A stretch of DNA of 64,000 nt from an uncultured Prevotellaceae bacterium. GTDB lineage: Bacteria > Bacteroidota > Bacteroidia > Bacteroidales > Muribaculaceae. Position numbers and translations under genes: made by a program. Positions 1-7,196 of the stretch are shown in pieces (the first letter of the stretch is position 1; the number at the start of each line of letters is the position of its first letter). The notes below the pieces were generated by a model. The model ran no database searches and was not told the origin of the DNA. It saw only the letters and a list, made by a program, of their open reading frames with translations. The stretch covers positions 49,906 through 113,905 of the forward strand of contig ONQS01000005.1 of NCBI GenBank assembly GCA_900320055.1, in the 5' to 3' direction.

Positions 1-320
1 AACTTGGACAGGGCAGGGAAGATGAAGGTGAATGGCCCTGGCAGGTTGGACTTCATCAATCGGAATTGCGTGTTGTCAAACTTGGCGTATTGGGCCACCT
101 GCGAGATGTCGTCACAGATGATCGACAGATTGGTCTTGGCCGACTTCATCTCCTTGAGCGCGCAGATGCGTTCAATAGCCTGATTGTTTAGCGCGTCACA
201 GCCCAGAGCATACACCGTGTCGGTCGGGTAGATGATCAGTCCCCCGTCCTTGAGGGTTTCCACCACCTGGTCGATGTAACGTTGATTGACATTATTTTCT
301 AATATTTCGAGTAACTCCAT
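1..320 (-). CDS. Sua5/YciO/YrdC-family L-threonylcarbamoyladenylate synthase, partial (C-terminus beyond left edge)
   Basis: Reading the minus strand from the ATG at 320 gives an open frame to the window edge, about 106 residues. It begins MELLEILENNVNQRYIDQVV and contains the YrdC-domain hallmark YPTDTVYALGCDA near residues 32-44, followed by ICALKEMKSAK and a GPFTFIFPA segment. Family members make threonylcarbamoyl-AMP from threonine, bicarbonate and ATP for t6A37 modification of ANN-decoding tRNAs. The gene lies 30 bases downstream of the B3/4-domain gene on the same strand, so the two are probably co-transcribed. Whether it is the true TsaC enzyme or a YciO-type paralogue cannot be decided from the N-terminal third. 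Confidence 0.85.
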   Translation of the reverse strand, partial: MELLEILENNVNQRYIDQVVETLKDGGLIIYPTDTVYALGCDALNNQAIERICALKEMKSAKTNLSIICDDISQVAQYAKFDNTQFRLMKSNLPGPFTFIFPALSK

Positions 321-349
321 TTTGATATTGAGTATTGATTGATAGATTG

Positions 350-1018
350 TTACGGAATATGGATTGCGGTTTCAATATCAGTGGCACAGGCATAATTCTC
401 CAGCAATGACACGGTCCAGTCGACAGTCTCTTGAATGGGCATCTCGGGGCCAAAAGCGTTGATGTTGATCTGTACGTTCACGGTCTGGTCGGTAAACTTG
501 GTGCGCTCTTCGTCGCTCGTTGGCGTAGCAATCGGGCCTGCCGCATCACGGTAGACAGGCATGCCCTCGATGTTGAGCAGTCCGCGGCCGATGCCGTTAT
601 ACACATCGCTGGCCGTTCCCACGCTCAGCGTGAGCCGGTCTCCGACAATGTGGTCCCGATCCAAGCCGCTAATGGCATAGCCGCTCTTGATCGAAACCAG
701 ATTGACCAGATCGATGAGCGTGGTGAGACGATATATGCCCAGTCCGCGGATGATGCGACGGCACAAGGCCTCGCTCGACACGCGGTAGCGGCTGGGATCC
801 TTACCCAGTGCGCGATAGAGCCGGCGTGTAGCGGCTATGGCAGGTCGCTGGTTGATTGCCAGCAACTCGTACTGCGACTTGATCCCCCTTGCGGCATCCT
901 CGATCTCGGCCCACAGTTCATCGCTCGTCGGGCCATTGTGGACCGTGGCACTGACCAGTCCGATACGCGTCTGGGGACACGCGGCTGCGATCCGCTCATC
1001 AACACTAATTGCTATCAT
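350..1018 (-). CDS. B3/B4 tRNA-binding domain protein (free-standing PheT-like editing domain)
   Basis: This 222-residue soluble protein resembles the B3/B4 domain of the phenylalanyl-tRNA synthetase beta chain, here as a free-standing protein. Visible family features are the central stretch RALGKDPSRYRVSSEAL, then LVNLVSIKSGYAISGLD, and an N-terminal region starting MIAISVDERIAAACPQ. In PheRS this fold hydrolyses mischarged Tyr-tRNA(Phe); free-standing versions are common but mostly uncharacterised. The next gene on the strand is a t6A-type tRNA-modification enzyme, which fits a tRNA-related role (inference). The start ATG at 1018 is the first in frame. Confidence 0.8.
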   Translation of the reverse strand: MIAISVDERIAAACPQTRIGLVSATVHNGPTSDELWAEIEDAARGIKSQYELLAINQRPAIAATRRLYRALGKDPSRYRVSSEALCRRIIRGLGIYRLTTLIDLVNLVSIKSGYAISGLDRDHIVGDRLTLSVGTASDVYNGIGRGLLNIEGMPVYRDAAGPIATPTSDEERTKFTDQTVNVQININAFGPEMPIQETVDWTVSLLENYACATDIETAIHIP

Positions 1019-1075
1019 AATGACTATACACTAAAAAACTTGCTGCAAAATTACACATTTTTGCTGAAAAATACC

Positions 1076-1083
1076 TACATTTG
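1076..1083 (+). promoter_or_regulatory. Bacteroidetes -7 promoter element for the S9 peptidase
   Basis: TACATTTG matches the Bacteroidetes consensus TAnnTTTG and lies 51 bases before the ATG at 1135. No well-spaced upstream TTTG box is obvious. Confidence 0.5.
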
Positions 1084-1134
1084 CCGATTGAATACGCCGA
1101 AACTTAATTAACTCATTACATTAAATAAATCATT

Positions 1135-3327
1135 ATGAAATTATTAAAGTTAACAGCAATGTCGGTTGCGGCGTTGGCTCTGTTGAGTTCCTCGACCTGC
1201 TCCAAGCAGGAGACCTCATCCGCCCAAGGCTCCGCTACCGAGAAATCCACTGCTAAGATGGAAAAGAAAGAATTCACCCCTGAGTTCCTCAATCAATTGG
1301 GCCGCGTGGGCAGTCCGCAAGTGTCGCCCGATGGCAAGAAGGTCCTCTATGGCGTGACCTATTATGACATCGCCACCAACAAGGGCAATTGTGACCTATG
1401 GGTCATGGATGTTGACGGCAGCAACGCTCGCCAGATCACCAACACCCCCAAGAGCGAGAGCAATGCCGTGTGGATTGATGGCGGCAAGAAGATCGCCTTT
1501 ATCTATACCGAGGACGGCGAGGCCAAGTCGCCACAGTTGTGGATTATGAACGCCGATGGCGGTGGCCGCAGTTGTGTCAGCAACATCGAGAACGGCATCG
1601 AGGGCTTTGTCTTCTCACCCGACGAGAAACGCGTCGTCATGATTTCGCAAGTCAAGTATGGCCAGACGCCTCAAGACATCTATCCCGATCTGGACAAAAC
1701 CGATGCGCGCCTGATCGACGATATGATGTATAAGCACTGGGACGAATGGGTGACCACCATCCCGCACCCCTTTGTCGCCGACTTCGACGGTAGCAAGGCC
1801 GGCAATGTCAAGGACGTGCTCGAGGGTGAGCCCTACGAGTCGCCAATGAAGCCTTGGGGCGGCATCGAGTCGCTGGCATGGACGCCCGACAGCAAGTCGC
1901 TCGTCTATGTTTCGCGTAAGAAGACTGGCAAGGACTATGCCTTCTCGACTAACAGCGACCTCTATAAGTATGACCTTGAGACAGGCAAGACCGTCAACCT
2001 CACTGAGGGCATGATGGGTTATGACACCAACCCCATCATCAACAGCAAGGGAGAGATGGCCTGGCTCTCGATGGAGCATGACGGATATGAGGCCGACAAA
2101 AACCGCATCTTCTTTATGGATGCCGCCGGCAACAAGAAGGACCTCACCGCCGATTGGGACTATAGCGTGGACGCCATCGCCTGGTCGCCCGACGAGAAGG
2201 CGATCTACTTTATCTGCCCGTTCCAGGGCGTGCAACCCATCTTCCGCATGGATGTCGCCACCCAGCGCGTCGACACCATCGCCATGGGCGTGTGTGACTA
2301 CGACGGCCTGGCCTTTGCAGATGGCGGCAAGGTGATCACCTGCCAGCACAGTTACCAGACCCCTAACGAGGTCTATTGCGTGGAAATGGGCAAGGAGCCC
2401 GTCCAACTCACCCACGTCAACGACGAGATGCTTGCACAAGTTGAGCCCATCGGCATCGAGAAGCGCATGGTTCCCACCACCGATGGCAAGTTGATGACCA
2501 CTTGGGTATGCTATCCCCCGGGCTTCGACCCCAGCAAGAAGTATCCCGCCATCCTCTTCTGCGAGGGAGGACCTCAGTCACCAGTCAGCCAGTTCTGGAG
2601 TTACCGCTGGAACATGCGCATCATGGCCAGCAACGGCTACATCGTGATTCTGCCCAACCGCCGCGGCCTGCCTGGCTTCGGCACCGAGTGGAATGCTCAA
2701 ATCAGCGGTGACTATGGCGGCCAGAACATGCGCGACTATCTCGCCGCAGTCGACTATATGAAGAAGGAGCCTTACATCGATGGTGACCACATCGGTGCCG
2801 TAGGTGCAAGTTATGGCGGCTACTCGGTCTACTTCCTGGCGGGCAACCACAACAAGCGTTTCGCCTGCTTCCTGGCTCATGCCGGCATCTTCAACCTCGA
2901 GGCCCAGTATCTCGAGACCGAGGAGATGTGGTTTGTGCAGTGGGATCTGGGCGGCGCCTTCTGGGAGAAGAACAACGCCACCGCACAGCGCTCCTACACG
3001 CAGGCCAACCCCAAGAACTACGTTCAGAATTGGGACACTCCCATCATGTGCACCGCTGGCGAACTCGACTACCGCATCGTCTTCACCCAGGCCTGCCAGG
3101 CATTTAACGCCGCCAAGATCAAAGGCCTGCCCGCAAGACTGCTGCTCTTCCCCGACGAGAACCACTGGATCCTGAAGCCGCAGAACAGCATCATGTGGCA
3201 ACGTGAGTTCTTCCGCTGGCTCGACACCTGGCTCAAGCCCGACAGCGAGGCTGCCAAGCAGTACAAGGCTCAGCAGGACAGCATCGCCGCCGCTAAGGCC
3301 GCTCCTGCCGTCGAGAAAAAGAACTAA
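1135..3327 (+). CDS. S9-family prolyl oligopeptidase / dipeptidyl aminopeptidase lipoprotein
   Basis: This 730-residue exported peptidase has an N-terminal signal with Cys22 as the probable lipidation site. The residues after it are SKQE, as in surface-exposed Bacteroidetes lipoproteins, although the lipobox SST-Cys is weak. Residues about 50-440 hold WD40-like/PD40 beta-propeller repeats (SPDGKKV, SPDEKRV, TPDSKSL, SPDEKAI). The C-terminal alpha/beta-hydrolase domain shows the nucleophile in GASYGGY (Ser559), the acid in GELDYRI (Asp645) and the base in DENHWI (His677). Family members cleave short peptides, often after proline. The gene has its own -7 element and ends at a strong terminator, so it is probably monocistronic. 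The last 25 residues are Ala/Lys-rich. Confidence 0.92.
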   Translation: MKLLKLTAMSVAALALLSSSTCSKQETSSAQGSATEKSTAKMEKKEFTPEFLNQLGRVGSPQVSPDGKKVLYGVTYYDIATNKGNCDLWVMDVDGSNARQITNTPKSESNAVWIDGGKKIAFIYTEDGEAKSPQLWIMNADGGGRSCVSNIENGIEGFVFSPDEKRVVMISQVKYGQTPQDIYPDLDKTDARLIDDMMYKHWDEWVTTIPHPFVADFDGSKAGNVKDVLEGEPYESPMKPWGGIESLAWTPDSKSLVYVSRKKTGKDYAFSTNSDLYKYDLETGKTVNLTEGMMGYDTNPIINSKGEMAWLSMEHDGYEADKNRIFFMDAAGNKKDLTADWDYSVDAIAWSPDEKAIYFICPFQGVQPIFRMDVATQRVDTIAMGVCDYDGLAFADGGKVITCQHSYQTPNEVYCVEMGKEPVQLTHVNDEMLAQVEPIGIEKRMVPTTDGKLMTTWVCYPPGFDPSKKYPAILFCEGGPQSPVSQFWSYRWNMRIMASNGYIVILPNRRGLPGFGTEWNAQISGDYGGQNMRDYLAAVDYMKKEPYIDGDHIGAVGASYGGYSVYFLAGNHNKRFACFLAHAGIFNLEAQYLETEEMWFVQWDLGGAFWEKNNATAQRSYTQANPKNYVQNWDTPIMCTAGELDYRIVFTQACQAFNAAKIKGLPARLLLFPDENHWILKPQNSIMWQREFFRWLDTWLKPDSEAAKQYKAQQDSIAAAKAAPAVEKKN

Positions 3328-3384
3328 ACATATTAATCACTGAGCAAGTTTTATACTTGCAAAACTTAAATCACAGACAAATCA

Positions 3385-3420
3385 TAATGAGGGAGGCTCA
3401 ACGTTGGGCCTCCCTCATTA
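3385..3420 (+). terminator. Perfect 13-bp hairpin terminator after the S9 peptidase
   Basis: TAATGAGGGAGGC at 3385-3397 pairs exactly with GCCTCCCTCATTA at 3408-3420 around a 10-base loop. It sits between convergent genes and could serve both strands; no long T-tract follows. Confidence 0.8.
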
Positions 3421-3451
3421 TTGATTGGTCCGGAAAGGTCTATTAAAAGGC

Positions 3452-4105
3452 TTACACCTCCAGTCCAACGATGGAGAACACGTCGGCACGCCAGTCACTG
3501 CCGTTGGAGGGATTGAGGGTGTTGATACCCAAGGATGCCGCAGCCTGGCAATTGCGGGCACTGTCATCGACAAACAGGATGTTATCAGGACTTGTCTGCT
3601 CACCATCAATCATGGCCTGGAAGATTTCAGACGATGGTTTCATCATGCGCATCTCGTAACTCAGATACAAGCGGTCAAAGTAGTAATCGAGCCCATTTCC
3701 ATTGCCGTCAAACTCACTGCTTCGCGCCCACCGCATCATAAAGGGGTTGGTATTGGACAACAAAGATAATGGAAATCCCTCTCGACGAAGCCGGAGCAAT
3801 GCGTCGAAGTTGCGCTGATACAATTCAGCGGCATAGCCGGTCCAAGCATACTCTAACTCTTGCATAGAGAGAGATTTGCCCACAATTCGGCTTAACTCAT
3901 CGCAATATTGCCGGGCTGTCAATTTTCCCGATTCCAAGTCGCCGAAAATGCCCTGCTGCGCATAATCGTCGAGAAAATCCTCGGCTTGAGTCACACCGAT
4001 TTCTTTAAATCTGTGTATGGCTTGCATCTTGTCGAGACGGAATATCACCCCTCCTAAGTCAAACACCACATGCAGTTTTCTGCTCATCTCTTTCATAATA
4101 ACCAT
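3452..4105 (-). CDS. HAD-superfamily phosphatase (YihX-like)
   Basis: A 217-residue HAD hydrolase. Motif I is VFDLGGVIF with the nucleophile at Asp16, motif II is LLSNTN (115-120), the motif III lysine is in MKPSSE (Lys156), and motif IV is LFVDDSARN (Asp180/Asp181). The FDLGGV form of motif I and an alpha-helical cap at about residues 25-100 match the YihX / glucose-1-phosphate phosphatase branch, but the substrate is not predictable. Starts at 4105, 4096 and 4087 are all possible; 4105 keeps the longest frame and lies shortly after a -7 element at 4128-4135. It converges on the S9 peptidase. Confidence 0.8.
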   Translation of the reverse strand: MVIMKEMSRKLHVVFDLGGVIFRLDKMQAIHRFKEIGVTQAEDFLDDYAQQGIFGDLESGKLTARQYCDELSRIVGKSLSMQELEYAWTGYAAELYQRNFDALLRLRREGFPLSLLSNTNPFMMRWARSSEFDGNGNGLDYYFDRLYLSYEMRMMKPSSEIFQAMIDGEQTSPDNILFVDDSARNCQAAASLGINTLNPSNGSDWRADVFSIVGLEV

Positions 4106-4127
4106 AATTGATGGGTAAAACTCGCTG

Positions 4128-4135
4128 CAAAGGTA
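4128..4135 (-). promoter_or_regulatory. -7 element for the HAD phosphatase
   Basis: On the minus strand this reads TACCTTTG, matching TAnnTTTG, and lies about 23 bases before the start at 4105. Confidence 0.5.
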
Positions 4136-4185
4136 AGCCGTTTGCTGATATTTTTAAAGCCAATAGAATTAAAAAGAACCGCAAG

Positions 4186-4217
4186 TTTGCAGAATGCGTG
4201 CTTTATTTATAAATTTG
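4186..4217 (+). promoter_or_regulatory. Two-box Bacteroidetes promoter for the small secreted protein
   Basis: TTTG at 4186-4189 and TAAATTTG at 4210-4217 are separated by 20 bases, the standard geometry. The predicted transcript start near 4223 precedes an ATG pair at 4262 rather than the GTG at 4306, which supports the view that translation originally began at 4262. Confidence 0.7.
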
Positions 4218-4261
4218 CAAGCAAAATTCTAACATAAGTTTCATTTTAAAATTTAATCCGC

Positions 4262-4779
4262 ATGATGAGGAATAGAACCCTGTTTTTGCTTGTGATGGCG
4301 GCCACGTGCTCGTGTCGTCACAAGCGTGGGCACATGATTTGCCTCAGCCTTCGGTGGACCTGACCACCCGCATAGCCAGAACCGCCCATAACGGTCTGAG
4401 GGCAATCAAGAATCCGCCCTCCAAGATGATTGATTTCGCGACTAAGCAGGCCTCTGAGCCTGAAGCGCAAACGGCCATCAGCGCCGCGAGACGAGATGCA
4501 GCAGCCATCAAGGCCAAGTCAAACGATGCGACCAGCGCCGTTAAGGCTAAGGAAAAGAAAGAAACGACCCTCAAGCGATTGGCACCTAAGCCAGCGGCCC
4601 GCTTGAGTCGCAGCAATGGCCCCCTGCGCACCGGAGAAGTGGTGGACGACTATGGCGTGATCATCAAGCCTGCCGACGGTGAGCGCAAGGTGTATAACCG
4701 CTCGGGGCAAGCACTTATCTATGACCCGTCAGGCGACCAATCTGGATGGACTGAAAGGACTTTACCTGATCGGGGATAG
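4262..4779 (+). pseudogene. Small secreted protein of unknown function with an apparent -1 frameshift in its signal peptide
   Basis: From the ATG at 4262 one frame encodes MMRNRTLFLLVMAA and then leaves the main frame, stopping within about 35 codons. The main frame, open from about 4276 and starting at GTG 4306, continues as VLVSSQAWA then HDLPQPSVDL and runs to 4779. Joining the two frames near 4300-4306 makes a textbook signal peptide with an AWA cleavage site, so one base appears to be missing there. The mature part (about 145 residues) is Lys/Ala-rich in the middle (AISAARRDAAAIKAKS) and ends with a VVDDYGVIIKPADG segment. No family is recognised. It is either a sequencing error, a recently broken gene, or a GTG-started cytoplasmic protein. 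Confidence 0.55.
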
Positions 4780-4819
4780 GAAGGTCTTTGTGAAGTAAAC
4801 ACAATTGAGGTTTTGCAAC

Positions 4820-4858
4820 AATCGAGGAGGCATGGAAATGAGTCCAGCCTCCTCGATT
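4820..4858 (+). terminator. Hairpin terminator after the small secreted protein
   Basis: AATCGAGGAGGC at 4820-4831 pairs perfectly with GCCTCCTCGATT at 4847-4858 around a 15-base loop. Confidence 0.75.
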
Positions 4859-4923
4859 ATCGTTTAGCGGGGATGGTGAGCCACTCAGAGGTACACAACC
4901 TTTGTTTTTGTCACAGGGGGGTG

Positions 4924-4954
4924 TTGCGGGTTTGGCGACGATGATGTAATTTTG
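4924..4954 (+). promoter_or_regulatory. Two-box promoter almost abutting the DUF2284 start codon
   Basis: TTG at 4924-4926, a 20-base spacer and TAATTTTG at 4947-4954 give a standard Bacteroidetes promoter. The ATG follows only 5 bases after the -7 box, so the predicted transcript is leaderless or nearly so. Confidence 0.6.
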
Positions 4955-4959
4955 CGGCG

Positions 4960-5511
4960 ATGAAATATACCCTGTCTACCTGTGAGGCGACGATGGCCGC
5001 CAGTGAGTTTGTCGGCCGCTATCGCGATGTGGAGCGCATCAGGCAGTATTGCCTGGAGTGTCCCGGTTATGGAACGTCGTGGGGCTGCCCCCCGTTTGAT
5101 TTCGACCCTTGCTCGCTGACCGATGGTTTCGACTCGGTCACAGTGATGGCTACAACGATCGAGTTTGCACAAGAGACGCGCGACGCGTGCGCTACAGCCG
5201 AAGAGTCGGCACGCGTGGGTCGCGAAGCAATGCAACAAGTGTTGCAGTCGCTGCTGCCCACGCTCTATGAGCGTGAACGCCAGAAGGCAGGCAGCCGGGT
5301 GTTCACTTTCCGCTGTGCGCTATGTCCCGAGGGTTGTACCCGTCCCGAGGGCAAACCTTGCCGCCACCCCGAGTGGCTGCGGCATTCGTTGGAATCGGTT
5401 GGCTTTGACCTTGAGGCCGCCCTGCGCGACCTGATGGGAATAGAACTCGAGTGGAGCGCCGATGGCTCCCTCCCCAAGCACATCACACTCTTGACCGCCC
5501 TCTTCACTTAA
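4960..5511 (+). CDS. DUF2284 predicted metal-binding protein
   Basis: This 183-residue cytoplasmic protein has the cysteine pattern of DUF2284. The N-terminal cluster is Cys31, Cys34 and Cys43 in CLECPGYG and WGCPPFDFDP; the C-terminal cluster is Cys119, Cys122, Cys126 and Cys134 in CALCPEGC and KPCRHPEW. The spacing suggests one or two metal or Fe-S sites. The family is widespread in anaerobes and its function is unknown. The start at 4960 gives a normal N-terminus but leaves almost no leader. An internal ATG at codon 12 is an alternative. Confidence 0.85.
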   Translation: MKYTLSTCEATMAASEFVGRYRDVERIRQYCLECPGYGTSWGCPPFDFDPCSLTDGFDSVTVMATTIEFAQETRDACATAEESARVGREAMQQVLQSLLPTLYERERQKAGSRVFTFRCALCPEGCTRPEGKPCRHPEWLRHSLESVGFDLEAALRDLMGIELEWSADGSLPKHITLLTALFT

Positions 5512-5519
5512 CAGTTCTT

Positions 5520-5605
5520 TGTCTTTAGTTCTTAGTTCGACTACACAACTAACAACTACACAACTAACAACTAACAACTAACAACTACACAACTAACAAC
5601 TATAA
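5520..5605. repeat. Low-complexity AACTAACAACTA repeat tract
   Basis: The spacer holds short TTAGTT units followed by many copies of AACTAAC and AACTACAC. Related tracts occur at 6021-6098, 7145-7195 and 53636-53690, all intergenic. Role unknown. Confidence 0.7.
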
Positions 5606-5628
5606 AATAATAACTAAAATACATCATC

Positions 5629-6009
5629 ATGCAACACCTGCAACAGTTCTATACGATTGGTTTGCTCATCGTGTCTAACATCTTTATGACATTTGCCTGG
5701 TATGGCCACTTAAAACTGCAGCAGATCAAGATATTCACTTCTGACACTCCGCTATATGTCATCATCCTGCTGTCGTGGTTGCTGGCGTTACCCGAATACT
5801 CCTGTCAGGTTCCCGCCAACCGCATCGGCTTTGACGGCAATGGCGGTCCTTTCTCTCTGATGCAGTTAAAGGTCATCCAAGAGGTGGTGTCACTGACGGT
5901 GTTCACGGTTTTTGTAACGGTGTTTTTCAATGGCGAATCGTTACGCTGGAACCACTTGGCTGCCTTTATCTGCCTGGTGATGGCCGTCTTCTTTGTCTTC
6001 CAGAAGTGA
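5629..6009 (+). CDS. DUF486 (DMT-like) small integral membrane protein
   Basis: This 126-residue protein has four hydrophobic segments at about residues 8-25, 43-55, 85-103 and 106-124. It carries the DUF486 signatures TFAWYGHLK and the loop LPEYSCQVPANRIG before the third segment. The family is related to drug/metabolite transporters of the four-helix, dimeric type. The substrate is unknown. It stands alone between two repeat tracts. Confidence 0.88.
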   Translation: MQHLQQFYTIGLLIVSNIFMTFAWYGHLKLQQIKIFTSDTPLYVIILLSWLLALPEYSCQVPANRIGFDGNGGPFSLMQLKVIQEVVSLTVFTVFVTVFFNGESLRWNHLAAFICLVMAVFFVFQK

Positions 6010-6020
6010 ACGGAAATTAG

Positions 6021-6098
6021 TGATTAGTTTTTAGTTTTTAGTTCTTAGTTTTTAGATCAACTACGCAACTAACAACTTTACAACTAAAAACTAAAAAC
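6021..6098. repeat. TTAGTTTTTAG inverted-repeat element
   Basis: GTTTTTAGTTTTTAGTT at 6027-6043 is perfectly complementary to AACTAAAAACTAAAAAC at 6082-6098 (17 bp), with further TTAGTT/AACTAA pairing possible inside the 38-base loop. It follows the DUF486 gene and could act as a weak terminator. It belongs to the same sequence family as the tract at 5520-5605. Confidence 0.7.
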
Positions 6099-6176
6099 CA
6101 AGAAGCATATTGGTCAAAAGGTTGACAATTTTGATAGTTTTGAGATAAACGGGCATCAATGTTGTCCGTTTTTACT

Positions 6177-6184
6177 TATATTTG
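6177..6184 (+). promoter_or_regulatory. -7 element for the AraC regulator
   Basis: TATATTTG matches TAnnTTTG and lies 38 bases before the ATG at 6223. No well-placed -33 box is visible, which would suit an activator-dependent promoter. Confidence 0.5.
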
Positions 6185-6222
6185 CGGGGGTATATCAACT
6201 GTAAAAAAATAGAAGTGGACAG

Positions 6223-7128
6223 ATGAAACACGGCTTACTGACATCGCTGGGCATGCCTATCATGCCGCTAAGCAACTCTGCCATCGTCCTGGATGACAAG
6301 TTGCTGGCAATGGATAATCTCGAGAGCCCGACTCCCGTCATGTCGGCCGATGAACTGTCGGAGTTCAAGCGGCGCTTTCCCATGAAGTTGCCTCTGAACT
6401 GTATGATGATCGTGATCGCAGGCGGAATCAGGTTCAGCATCAACTTCGATGATTATAACGTGCGGGCAGGCACCTGCGTTGTGATTGCAGCCGATACCAT
6501 CATCGAGCGGGCCAACTATGATGTCGGCACTCGCGTGATTGTGCTCTTGCTTTCGCCACACGAATTGCTACCAAGCCTCACCTATAACCAGCACAAGATG
6601 AGAATCTTGTGTGCACGGCTTATTGGCCAAGTCACACTCATGGCACAACATATCGACATGCTTGTCACCATCTATCGGCAACTGCGCACGATCTTGACCG
6701 ACAGCGCTTTCGCAAAGACCAGGGAGGAAATGGCCACACATTGCGTCAATCTGATTGCGAGTGTGCTCGAGAACGGCACTAATCACCAAGAAGAATCGAC
6801 CAGCAAGCCATCACGTAAAGATGAAATTGTCATGCAATTCCTGCAATGTGTTGCAGCCAACTACCGCCAGCACCGAGACCTCGGATTCTATGCCAACAGA
6901 CTGTGTCTGTCGCTCAAGTACATGTCTCACGTGGTGTATAACCACACAGGCCGCCACCCGTCGCAGTGGATCAAGGATTACGTCATCCTAGATGCCAAAA
7001 CGATGCTACTCAGCGGACAATACACAATACAACAGGTGGCTGACGAACTGAACTTTGCCAACCAGTCGTTCTTCGGCAAATATTTCAAAGAAGCGGTGGG
7101 CGTCTCTCCCAAGAAGTGGATCAGTTAA
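6223..7128 (+). CDS. AraC-family transcriptional regulator
   Basis: A 301-residue regulator. Residues about 205-301 are the AraC/XylS double helix-turn-helix. The first helix pair is in DLGFYANRLCLSLKYMS and the second in YTIQQVADELNFANQSFF, ending with the typical GVSPKKWI. The N-terminal 200 residues look like a cupin-type sensor (IRFSINFDDYNVRAGTCVVI). No target operon adjoins it: the next gene is convergent, so its regulon and ligand cannot be inferred. Confidence 0.9.
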   Translation: MKHGLLTSLGMPIMPLSNSAIVLDDKLLAMDNLESPTPVMSADELSEFKRRFPMKLPLNCMMIVIAGGIRFSINFDDYNVRAGTCVVIAADTIIERANYDVGTRVIVLLLSPHELLPSLTYNQHKMRILCARLIGQVTLMAQHIDMLVTIYRQLRTILTDSAFAKTREEMATHCVNLIASVLENGTNHQEESTSKPSRKDEIVMQFLQCVAANYRQHRDLGFYANRLCLSLKYMSHVVYNHTGRHPSQWIKDYVILDAKTMLLSGQYTIQQVADELNFANQSFFGKYFKEAVGVSPKKWIS

Positions 7129-7144
7129 TAGAGGATAGTGAAAA

Positions 7145-7195
7145 CCAACAACTAACAACTAACAACTAAGAACTAATAACTAACAACTAAAAACC
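7145..7195. repeat. AACAACTAAC repeat tract between convergent genes
   Basis: Consecutive AACAACTAAC/AACTAAGAAC/AACTAATAAC units fill most of the 68-base spacer. It is the same family as 5520-5605 but has only the AACTAA orientation. Confidence 0.65.
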
Positions 7196-7196
7196 A

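Noticed and set aside
431-1111. 226-codon plus-strand frame
   Set aside because: It is the antisense shadow of the B3/4-domain gene.
4262-4363. Short lipoprotein MMRNRTLFLLVMAATCSC as a separate gene
   Set aside because: It stops after about 34 codons, and its continuation in another frame makes a better signal peptide, so a frameshift is the simpler reading.
5520-5605. Possible CRISPR array (repeated AACTAACAAC units)
   Set aside because: Repeat units are 6-10 bases with no unique spacers, and no cas genes are near.
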